Virus record (IMG/VR): IMGVR_UViG_3300044814_000019
Span: 1-53,810 of that record
Origin: a virus
Direction: 5' to 3' (one strand)
DNA length: 53,810 nucleotides
A program made the position numbers and the translations under genes. Below the pieces are notes generated by a model. The model saw only the letters and a program-made list of their open reading frames with translations. It made no database searches and was not told the origin of the DNA. Of this stretch, positions 15,832 to 22,820 are shown one piece after another; position 1 is the stretch's first letter; each line of letters opens with the position of its first letter.

Positions 15832-16764
15832 TTGCAAGTTATAGATCGCAGCCTCCAACCTAGCCAATATTGGCCGGGGCTCTATGCCCTTTTCGGACTC
15901 GACTACGAACGGCTGATGCCGATCTACACCCAGTTTTTCGACACCAAGTCATCCGAGAAAGCGTTTGAGGAGTTCATGACCGAACGCGCCGGCCTCGGCC
16001 TCGCCGTACAGCAGCCCGAGCTGGAGCCGGTGCAGTTCGACGTGCCGAACGAAGGCTACCGCACTCAGGTCACGCATGCGTCGTACGGCCTCGCCGTTGC
16101 GGTCTCGCGCGAAGCCGAAGATGACAACCTATACGAAGATGTCGGCGCCCGCATGATGAAGGAAATGGCGTTCAGCTTCCGGCAGACCGAAGAATACATC
16201 GCCCACGCGCCGTTGCAGGTCGCCGTGGACGCCGTGAACGGCATTCGCGCCGATGGCGTGCCGCTCGGCTCCCCGAGCCATCCGACTGCTTCCGGGCTGC
16301 AGAGCAACCTGCTCGTTTCGGCCAACGTGTCGGAACTGGCATTCGAGAATGCCGTCATCCAGATTTCGTACACGCGCAACGGTCGTGGTTTCATCATCAA
16401 TGAGCTGCCGCGCCGCGTCATCCTGTCGCCGGAAAGCGGCCCGGAAACCCGGCGTATTCTCGGCTCGCCGTTGCAGTGGAATGCGCAGACGAACAACATC
16501 AACGTCCTGCGGTCCACCGGCGCCCTGCCCGAAGTCATCGAGACGCCCTACCTCGTCGACAAGGACAACTACTTCATCCAGACCTCCGAGCAGGACAAGG
16601 ACAACGGCCAGGGCTTCACCTTCTGGGAGCGCTCCGCGCTGGAGATGCGCGAGGACAGCAACTGGAGCAACCAAGCGAAGCTCATGGCGGGCTGGATGCG
16701 GTGCGCGGCTTCCATCGTCGATTGGCGCACGGTGTACGTCAGTCCCGGCGCCGACAACGTATAG
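15832..16764 (+). CDS. Major capsid protein (TTG start)
   Basis: 310 residues. The frame opens with TTG at 15832 behind GGGAG; the next ATG would remove 27 ordered-looking residues. The sequence has the features of HK97-fold podovirus coat proteins of this size (QFDVPNEGYRTQVTHASYGL; RGFIINELPRRVILSPESGP; WERSALEMREDSNWSNQAKL). It lies divergent from the portal and is followed by a small acidic/Pro-rich protein and a terminator, a normal coat-gene setting. Confidence 0.82.
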   Translation: MQVIDRSLQPSQYWPGLYALFGLDYERLMPIYTQFFDTKSSEKAFEEFMTERAGLGLAVQQPELEPVQFDVPNEGYRTQVTHASYGLAVAVSREAEDDNLYEDVGARMMKEMAFSFRQTEEYIAHAPLQVAVDAVNGIRADGVPLGSPSHPTASGLQSNLLVSANVSELAFENAVIQISYTRNGRGFIINELPRRVILSPESGPETRRILGSPLQWNAQTNNINVLRSTGALPEVIETPYLVDKDNYFIQTSEQDKDNGQGFTFWERSALEMREDSNWSNQAKLMAGWMRCAASIVDWRTVYVSPGADNV

Positions 16765-16797
16765 CGAGACAGGGACAAACCAAAGGAGAACGGACTT

Positions 16798-17157
16798 ATG
16801 AGCGACTTGAAGAACAACCTTCAGAACGTATTGAGCGGACTGAAGGGACTGGAAGAGCGCGCCCGGGGGTTGAAAAACCAGAACCTTGCGGACATCGCCG
16901 CGTCGGCGCATGGGAAGGTCAAGCAGCTTTCCGAACACCCGGACCTGGAGTTGGCGGACGAAAGGAAAGACCAATCGCACCCCGGCAATCCGGTGTACGT
17001 CGCGCCCACGACCAAGGAAGAGGCCATCGGCCGTATGCAAGCGGACGGCGACGCAAACCCGGAGGGTAGCGCCCGCATGAATTGGCCGCACCTGTTCGAG
17101 CCGGCGCCACCGCCTTTCAATCCGAACGCCGGAGCGCCACCGGTCCCGCATTCGTAA
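16798..17157 (+). CDS. Small capsid-associated protein
   Basis: 119 residues: helical N-terminus (LQNVLSGLKGLEERARGLKN), then a Pro-rich, probably flexible C-terminal half (FEPAPPPFNPNAGAPPVPHS). A good ribosome-binding site (AAAGGAG) precedes it, 33 bp after the coat gene, and a terminator follows. A head-decoration or accessory protein is likely by position. Its segment APTTKEEAIGRMQADG is the one copied at 2030-2078. Confidence 0.65.
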   Translation: MSDLKNNLQNVLSGLKGLEERARGLKNQNLADIAASAHGKVKQLSEHPDLELADERKDQSHPGNPVYVAPTTKEEAIGRMQADGDANPEGSARMNWPHLFEPAPPPFNPNAGAPPVPHS

Positions 17158-17178
17158 CCGCGCAGTATTTAGTATTTA

Positions 17179-17210
17179 GGCCGCCTGCCGCAAGGGTGGG
17201 CGGCCTCTTT
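17179..17210 (+). terminator. Rho-independent terminator after the capsid genes
   Basis: GGCCGCC (from 17179) pairs with GGCGGCC (ending 17205), the stem extendable inward to a GCAAG loop through G-U pairs, then TCTTT. It separates the abundant coat transcript from the tail-completion genes. Confidence 0.75.
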
Positions 17211-17242
17211 CATCAGGGCAGCGCGTGTGATACATTCGCGGC

Positions 17243-17860
17243 ATGTCAGCGCCGCGCCACACGGCCGTCCCGAAATTCCCGCCCTTCGCTACTTGGGGCG
17301 CGTGCTCGCGCTGCAACGCCCGCGTCCTGTACTCGACGCTGAAGCGCGAACGGCTAACAGGGCTGCTTGTGTGCTCCAAAGCCAGCGGACGCGCCACGCG
17401 CCCTTGCTGGGACCCCTGGCCGGCTGTGTACGACTTCCAGGCTTTCCCCGACAAATCGATCGAGCCGCCACCGGAACCGCTGCCGCTGCGCTGGAACCTC
17501 GACGCCATCTGGGGCAACGGCCCTGTCGAAGGCACTACGGCCGTCTTCGCTGCGGCTCCCAAAGCCGCGCCTGACGACGCTACGCGGCTTGCCAAGCTGC
17601 TTACGTCGGTTCCCTACTATGCCAGTCTCGGGAAGTCGGCGGCGTTCATGGGACCGAATGCGCCACTATCGAGCAAGGTGCTCAACCTGACGACGATTGT
17701 GCCTCAAGAGTACGACGGGACGTTCTTGCCAAGTAATTCCATTCGCACAGTGACGCCGCCGGATGAGGCAACTGAACTGGCAAACGTCACCAAGACGGAC
17801 CCGGATTTTCCGAACGATCAATTGTGGTCACCGCCGTGGAGTGCCGCTAAGGGAGTTTGA
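17243..17860 (+). CDS. Head-tail region protein with cysteine-rich N-terminus
   Basis: 205 residues. Near the N-terminus ACSRCNARVLYS and LLVCSKASG, followed by RPCWDPWP, give four cysteines that could bind zinc (CxxC...C...C). The rest is Pro-rich with short helices. It starts just after the capsid terminator and precedes the P22 gp4-like gene, so a head-tail joining role is likely. GATACAT at 17229 could be a -10 element. Confidence 0.6.
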   Translation: MSAPRHTAVPKFPPFATWGACSRCNARVLYSTLKRERLTGLLVCSKASGRATRPCWDPWPAVYDFQAFPDKSIEPPPEPLPLRWNLDAIWGNGPVEGTTAVFAAAPKAAPDDATRLAKLLTSVPYYASLGKSAAFMGPNAPLSSKVLNLTTIVPQEYDGTFLPSNSIRTVTPPDEATELANVTKTDPDFPNDQLWSPPWSAAKGV

Positions 17861-17863
17861 AAA

Positions 17864-18115
17864 ATGTTTCCGAAAACAGGTGCGAAGGTGACGCAAACAG
17901 TGTTTCCAGTTTTCAAGAAATACCGCCGCAAACAAATTGCGGAAATGGCAGATTGGGAGCCGGGTTACGACATGGCTGGCGTATCCATTTCCGAACCGGA
18001 CAAGGCGACGGGATCTCCAAAGGCGGGCGACAAGATTGCGCGCAACCCAAAGAACCACGAAGATAAGTGGTTAGTTGCAGCGGCTTACTTTGCCGAGAAC
18101 TTCGGACCTGTTTGA
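17864..18115 (+). CDS. Small protein of unknown function
   Basis: 83 residues, basic at the start (FPVFKKYRRKQIAEMADWEP). AAGGGAG precedes the ATG and the stop overlaps the next start (TGATG). It lies between two head-tail completion genes and is presumably co-expressed with them. No motif recognised. Confidence 0.62.
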   Translation: MFPKTGAKVTQTVFPVFKKYRRKQIAEMADWEPGYDMAGVSISEPDKATGSPKAGDKIARNPKNHEDKWLVAAAYFAENFGPV

Positions 18116-18801
18116 TGCCCGTAACAGCCGCCCAAATCATCACGAGTGCCTTACACCTGTTCGGGATCACGGACCAGACCGAGGCCCCCACGGCTACAGA
18201 CATATCGAACAACGTCACGATCCTGAACGATTTGCTCCGCGCCGAGCAAGCGGATGGCGCGTGTCAGTACCTCATCAAGCGCCTCGCGTTCACGATGCCG
18301 CCCGGCACGAATGGGCAAGTCTATACGTTCGTAGTCGGCAACGGCAGTCTTGGCTACTTGGTCCAAGTTGACGCGGTGGCCGTGCGCGCCATTTGGATGA
18401 ACGACATAAACCTAACCGTGAATCGCGAGACACGTATGGCGCCGATTGCGGATTGCGTGCGCACAACGTATCCCGGCGTCGTCACCAAATGGCATCAGGA
18501 ACGGCAGGCGGACGGCTCCGTGCTGATTACCGCGTGGCAGCCGCCCCGCGCACCCGCGAACGCGCTGATCGAGTATGGCGGCCGTCTCGCGCTGATTTCC
18601 GCGCCGGATGGTAGCGATACGGTTGCGCTGCCGCCGGAAGGCATACACGATGCTACGCTGTTGTTAGGGCGCCGCATCATGGGCTCGTATGGTCGTACGC
18701 TGAGCCAGACGGACCCGATCGTCATGGATGCCGAACGCGTCAACGCGCGGTGGCGTGATTATGCGAGAGGGCAAATGTGGTTAAGATTCGTTAGGAGCTG
18801 A
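18115..18801 (+). CDS. Head-completion / tail accessory protein (P22 gp4-like)
   Basis: 228 residues. The start overlaps the previous stop. The N-terminus (MPVTAAQIITSALHLFGITD, then NNVTILNDLLRAEQADGACQ) and the conserved middle (PEGIHDATLLLGRRIMGSYG) match the pattern of P22 gp4-type proteins, which bind the portal ring after packaging and form the platform for the tail. The next genes follow the P22 order gp4-gp10-gp26. Confidence 0.75.
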   Translation: MPVTAAQIITSALHLFGITDQTEAPTATDISNNVTILNDLLRAEQADGACQYLIKRLAFTMPPGTNGQVYTFVVGNGSLGYLVQVDAVAVRAIWMNDINLTVNRETRMAPIADCVRTTYPGVVTKWHQERQADGSVLITAWQPPRAPANALIEYGGRLALISAPDGSDTVALPPEGIHDATLLLGRRIMGSYGRTLSQTDPIVMDAERVNARWRDYARGQMWLRFVRS

Positions 18802-18802
18802 T

Positions 18803-19060
18803 ATGGGCGAAGTTGTAAGTATTAAAGGCGAGACGGACATACAAGGCGCGAAAGCTACTGCTGCCGTTGTTGCTTGGTTGCGCGAGCAGGCCAATGGATT
18901 GGAGAGCGGTGAAGTGCGTCCAGCTCATAAAGCCGTGCTGACAGTGTTTGAAGATTGCAGCGGCACAATCAGGACGCATACCGTATTTTGTAACACGTCG
19001 GCAGTTGAGCGTATCGGTATTATGTACATGGCGCTAAACGATACGGCGAACGTGGGTTAG
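18803..19060 (+). CDS. Small protein of unknown function
   Basis: 85 residues, an alpha/beta composition with the central helix AAVVAWLREQANGLESG and a beta segment with two Cys. GGAGCT sits before the ATG. It is flanked by the gp4- and gp10-like genes at 1-bp spacings, which suggests one transcript and a small virion or regulatory role. Confidence 0.6.
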   Translation: MGEVVSIKGETDIQGAKATAAVVAWLREQANGLESGEVRPAHKAVLTVFEDCSGTIRTHTVFCNTSAVERIGIMYMALNDTANVG

Positions 19061-19061
19061 C

Positions 19062-20510
19062 ATGCCCATAATCGACATCCTAGGTTCGTTCCAAGATCCT
19101 TTGAACTTGGACGAGGGCGCGGGGAAGCTCGTTAACGTGCGCGTCGTGCCACGCGAGCAGAAAGAAGGCAAACCCGGTAAGGCTCGTCTTGTCGGCGCAC
19201 CGGGCCTGACGCAGGTTTGCCAGCCAACGGCTGTGCCATGCATCGCTATAGGGCAAGCCCTGCGGACGGTATGGAGCGGCCACGCGGACGGTTCGATTTA
19301 TTACAACGTGCAGACCAACGCACCGTCGTTGGCCGGCTTCGTCGCTGTGGATGCGCAACAGCCCGTCATTCGTTTCGCTGAAGATCGTACAGCGCTCTGC
19401 ATCGCATCGAATGCGAATACCAACAACGCCGCGGAATACGGTACTGGCTATACGGCGGTCATGACGCCGATGGCAGGCGTTGTCAACGCTGGCTTTGACG
19501 CCAGTATTAATTTTGACCCGTCTGCCGTCGCCGAGTTGAACAACATAACGGTATGGTCCGCCGCGTCCAATTTTTATGCGAGCCAAGACAGTAAAATGTA
19601 CAGCTCGCAACCGCTGAACCCCGCTAACGTGCTGCCGAACAGCTTTGCGACGAAGGAAGCCCGTGCCGATCGCGTTGTTGATCTGGCAGTGTCGGGGCTC
19701 GTATTATGGCCCCTTGGCTCCCGCTCGCTCGAACAATGGTACGATCCGGGCGGGCAAACCGACTTCGCGTTTACAGCCTACCCGAACTCGCTTTATTCCG
19801 TGGGACTCGCTGCGCGCCTGTCGCTTGCCACGCTACGCGACATAATTATGTTCGTGGGCACTGATCGCCGCATATGGCTGTGTACGGGGCAGACGGGTCA
19901 GCCGGTATCGCCCGCATGGATCGATCTGCTTTTGCAGCAGCTCACGGCGGCAACGCTGGCGACGTTGACAGCGTATGCATACGGGCAAGGAGGCGGCGAT
20001 TTCTATGTGCTCACGCTACCCGGCCAGTGGACGCTGGAACTATGCGGCTCTACCGGCGTCTGGTCTTACCGACAAACACCTGGTGGCCGGCTGGATCATG
20101 CGGGGCGCTGTGCCACGGAATTCAGCGGAGGGGTTACATACGTCGGGCTGGATACGGGCCAAATCTGTACCGTGAACATAAACGACAGCACGGAACCGGC
20201 CGGCACGCTGCAGCGCGCCATAATAACGCCGTATGTTGGCAGCGAAGAAACGCGGCAGACGTACAATTCAATCGACGTAACGTCATCAATGGGACCGGCG
20301 GCCGGGAGCTTTCAATTGGACTGGTCCCAAGACAGGGCCGCAACTTGGAACGGTGCACGACAAATTACGATGCCGCAACCCGGTACGCAGAGAGCGATCG
20401 GCCGGAATTTCGGCACCGGACGGCGGCGACAATTCCGCTTGCAGTACAGCGGTGCGCAAGCTCCCTTTACGATTGATGAATTGTTTTGTTCGGTAAATCT
20501 AGGTACTTAG
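19062..20510 (+). CDS. Tail protein (P22 gp10-like packaged-DNA stabilisation)
   Basis: 482 residues. Opens with MPIIDILGSFQDPLNLDEGA, close to the 'binding of multiple small beta strands' start seen in gp10-type tail hub proteins. Repeating beta-strand units (TGLVLW-like VVDLAVSGLVLWPLGSRS, then IIMFVGTDRRIWLCTG) suggest a beta-propeller-like hub. It follows the gp4-like gene. It would help close the portal channel after packaging. Confidence 0.72.
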   Translation: MPIIDILGSFQDPLNLDEGAGKLVNVRVVPREQKEGKPGKARLVGAPGLTQVCQPTAVPCIAIGQALRTVWSGHADGSIYYNVQTNAPSLAGFVAVDAQQPVIRFAEDRTALCIASNANTNNAAEYGTGYTAVMTPMAGVVNAGFDASINFDPSAVAELNNITVWSAASNFYASQDSKMYSSQPLNPANVLPNSFATKEARADRVVDLAVSGLVLWPLGSRSLEQWYDPGGQTDFAFTAYPNSLYSVGLAARLSLATLRDIIMFVGTDRRIWLCTGQTGQPVSPAWIDLLLQQLTAATLATLTAYAYGQGGGDFYVLTLPGQWTLELCGSTGVWSYRQTPGGRLDHAGRCATEFSGGVTYVGLDTGQICTVNINDSTEPAGTLQRAIITPYVGSEETRQTYNSIDVTSSMGPAAGSFQLDWSQDRAATWNGARQITMPQPGTQRAIGRNFGTGRRRQFRLQYSGAQAPFTIDELFCSVNLGT

Positions 20511-20575
20511 CAAAAGATGCTTGGTGCGGTGTTCTTGCCATACCTAGCCGTACAGGATCGTGCGAGTAAGTCAAC

Positions 20576-21028
20576 ATGCCGCTCAAACTGCCGCCCCCGC
20601 CACAGCTCCCCGTATCGTTCGGTGGTTTTGGACAGCAGCTAAATCGTTGGTTGCTTGAAATTCAGTCCATTTTGAATAGTGGGGGTACGATCGACCCTAG
20701 CAACGTTGATGGGTTGCCGGCGCTCATTATCCAAGTCGAAACGCTGGCCACAGAAGTCGCAACGCTGACTGCGGAGGTCGTGGCCAATACTGCCGACATC
20801 GCCACGCTGATTGCAGAGGTTGCGGCCAACACCGCCAACATCGCCACGAATACCGCCGATATCGCGACAAACACTGCCGCTCTTGCGGCTCTGGCTCTCA
20901 TACGGAACGGTGCTGGCGCTCCAGCGGCCGGACTTGGCAATAATGGTGATTTGTACATCAACAACACAGGCGGTGCCGGTACGTTCCTGTACGGTAAGAT
21001 CGCCGGTGCGTGGATCGCGTTTGCTTAA
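20576..21028 (+). CDS. Trimeric coiled-coil tail protein, candidate tail needle
   Basis: 150 residues. After a Pro-rich N-terminus, residues ~55-110 form a regular heptad coil with recurrent polar N/T (VVANTADIATL, VAANTANIAT, NTADIATNTAA), typical of trimeric phage fibres. A short beta tip (GDLYINNTGGAGTFLYGKI) follows. Its place after the gp10-like gene is that of the P22 gp26 tail needle. Its TAA shares the bases TTAA with the convergent gene's stop. Confidence 0.65.
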   Translation: MPLKLPPPPQLPVSFGGFGQQLNRWLLEIQSILNSGGTIDPSNVDGLPALIIQVETLATEVATLTAEVVANTADIATLIAEVAANTANIATNTADIATNTAALAALALIRNGAGAPAAGLGNNGDLYINNTGGAGTFLYGKIAGAWIAFA

Positions 21029-21429
21029 CCAAACATCGTAGCGCAATCAACAGTGATCTGGAAGTCTGCCAATGTACGGACAATAAAATACGCACCGCCC
21101 GCACGTTCCCAGCGCCGTTGAAACTTGATTTGGTCTGGGTCCTGTACGTTTTTGCCGTCTTTGAGTTCGATTGCAAGTTTGCGTCCACTAACCGGGAACG
21201 CGAGAAAATCCGCCACACCAGCCAAGACACCTTTGCGCTTCATTTTGACGTGATACTGTACGTGCGCTTTACGTTCATTGGCGACATGAAAAATCAGCAG
21301 TTCGGGGTGCGCCTTTTGGACCCAAGTCCACGCCTTTACATGGGTCTCGTTCTCGGACGGACCCTTGGCCCCCTGAGGGCAGTGCGGCCCCTTGACTTTG
21401 GGCGCTTTTTTGACGGGTTTCTTGGTCAT
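21025..21429 (-). CDS. VRR-NUC domain nuclease
   Basis: 134 residues. A Lys-rich N-terminus precedes the VRR-NUC fold: ESETHVKAWTWV-like SENETHVKAWTWVQKAHPEL, GVLAGVADFLAFP (catalytic Asp), LAIELKDGKNVQDPDQIKFQ (ExK) and GGAYFIVRT. VRR-NUC enzymes are PD-(D/E)XK nucleases, often structure-specific or Holliday-junction resolving, used by phages in recombination or DNA processing. Its start overlaps the stop of the RHH gene by ATGA. Confidence 0.82.
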   Translation of the reverse strand: MTKKPVKKAPKVKGPHCPQGAKGPSENETHVKAWTWVQKAHPELLIFHVANERKAHVQYHVKMKRKGVLAGVADFLAFPVSGRKLAIELKDGKNVQDPDQIKFQRRWERAGGAYFIVRTLADFQITVDCATMFG

Positions 21430-21632
21430 TTTCGCACTTTCGCCGTCATCACGCCCAGTTCCCTAAGCCGATCCTCGCAGCGTGGCAGCCATACCTCCAG
21501 AGCCTCCCGGAGCGCCGCAGAGCGGTTCTTTATGGTCTCACTGTCGATGTTCCGGGTGACGTAATCCAGGCGCTCCACAAGCGCCACAGGCAGCCGGCCG
21601 GATATCATGACGGTCTTTCGTTCTGTGCCCAT
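21426..21632 (-). CDS. Ribbon-helix-helix DNA-binding protein
   Basis: 68 residues with the classic layout: beta strand TVMISGRLPVALVERLDYVT, then helices (NRSAALREALEVWL). The family (CopG/Arc/MetJ) forms dimers that bind operator DNA. It is the promoter-proximal gene of a two-gene unit with the nuclease. The divergent intergenic region carries one TGTATGACA motif (21654-21662), a possible target. Confidence 0.75.
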   Translation of the reverse strand: MGTERKTVMISGRLPVALVERLDYVTRNIDSETIKNRSAALREALEVWLPRCEDRLRELGVMTAKVRK

Positions 21633-21681
21633 AGGTGCTATGCTCTAGCCGAATGTATGACACAACGCAAGGGCCTCGCAA

Positions 21682-22320
21682 ATGACGGTAGCGGCACCGG
21701 TCGGTTTTGGCGGCGGCCTCGGGGCAGTCATTGGCGCTCAGATAGGGGCCGACGATCTCAACAAGGGGCAGAATGCCGTCGACCACACGACAGACGCCTT
21801 CACGGCGGGAACGCAGCCGTACAACACGTTCGGACAGTCGTTCTTGCCGACTGCCACCAACGCGATAGGCAACATTCAGGGAAAGGCCGGAAACGTTCAA
21901 AGCTACGATCAGTTCATGTCCGGCTATTCGAATACGCCGGCCGCGCAGTACCAGATTCAGCAAGCGGACCAAGCACAGAACAACAGCGCCGCCGCCACTG
22001 GCGGTCTGCTTTCCGGTGCCAATGAGCGCGCACTTGGCACCATCAATCAAGGCATCACAGCGCAAGGTGCAAATACGGCGTACAACGAATACCTGCAAGG
22101 CAATCAGCAAGGTTTCGGCCAACTTGAAAGCGCCCTTGGCAATATGTTCAGTGCGATCGGCGTAGGGCAGACAGCGACGGGGCAGCAAGCTGGCGTTGAC
22201 ACGGCGCAGATCGGCGCCACGTCGAGTATAGCGCAAGCGCAGGCAAAGAACGCCGAAAGTAAAGGCAGCGGACTTGGGTCTATGTTCAGTGGGCTTGTTT
22301 CGAACATATTTGCGGTTTAA
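21682..22320 (+). CDS. DNA ejection protein (P22 gp7/gp20-like)
   Basis: 212 residues. Gly/Ala-rich hydrophobic N-terminus (FGGGLGAVIGAQIGADD), then a Gln/Ala/Asn-rich helical body (YQIQQADQAQNN, GGLLSGANERALGTINQGIT). This is the common pattern of podovirus pilot proteins released with the DNA ('DNA transfer proteins'). AAGGG precedes the ATG. Its stop shares TTAA with the convergent acetyltransferase gene. Confidence 0.68.
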   Translation: MTVAAPVGFGGGLGAVIGAQIGADDLNKGQNAVDHTTDAFTAGTQPYNTFGQSFLPTATNAIGNIQGKAGNVQSYDQFMSGYSNTPAAQYQIQQADQAQNNSAAATGGLLSGANERALGTINQGITAQGANTAYNEYLQGNQQGFGQLESALGNMFSAIGVGQTATGQQAGVDTAQIGATSSIAQAQAKNAESKGSGLGSMFSGLVSNIFAV

Positions 22321-22820
22321 CTGCGTACGATTGAATAAACGTAGCAATCCTGCGGCTCCGTGCTGACATTCGGAAAGAACTCAAATCGCCGTAACAACCC
22401 CTCACGCATGGCGCCCATGCGTTCGGTCATGCGCTGACCTGCGATGTTATCGACGTGCACGTACGTCCACAGTCGCCACGTTTGCGGGTGCGTAAAAATC
22501 CACTGCACGAACGGCCGGCAGAACTCGCGACCGGCACCGCGTGCTTTCCAGTCGGGACGGAACATGATTGACATGGTTGCCTGATGCCGCGCAACCTCTA
22601 GCCCGATGACACCCAGAAGATCATTGTCGGAGTACACGCCTTGCCACTTTGCAATGCTATTGCGGTACCGCTCTATGAGCTGCGTCGCTTCGTCAACGGA
22701 TTTGTGCGTACGGAAGCCCATGTATCGCGTCACGTCGGGGTTGCCCGTCATGACAAATAGAGCCGGACCTTCCCACGGGTTGAGGTCGCGAACAGTGAAG
22801 CGGCCGACTTGTGCGGTCAT
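22317..22820 (-). CDS. GNAT-family acetyltransferase
   Basis: 167 residues. Shows a RimJ/RimL-like pattern: N-terminal LNPWEGPALFVMTGNPDVTR, core strand DLLGVIGLEVARHQATMSIM, the acetyl-CoA loop region with RPDWKARGAGREF, and the helix DNIAGQRMTERMGAMREGLL (typical N.aSirvmEKlGf..EG). It may acetylate a host protein or another small molecule; the substrate cannot be told. ATGA-coupled downstream of the DNA polymerase. Confidence 0.75.
   Translation of the reverse strand: MTAQVGRFTVRDLNPWEGPALFVMTGNPDVTRYMGFRTHKSVDEATQLIERYRNSIAKWQGVYSDNDLLGVIGLEVARHQATMSIMFRPDWKARGAGREFCRPFVQWIFTHPQTWRLWTYVHVDNIAGQRMTERMGAMREGLLRRFEFFPNVSTEPQDCYVYSIVRS

Noticed and set aside
16129-17151. 340-codon minus-strand frame opposite the capsid gene
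   Set aside because: No ribosome-binding site, Arg/Val-rich shadow composition, and fully antisense to clear coat and decoration genes.
21637-21665. TTGTGT-17-CATAGC promoter for the ribbon-helix-helix gene
   Set aside because: The implied transcription start falls on the start codon and both boxes are weak.
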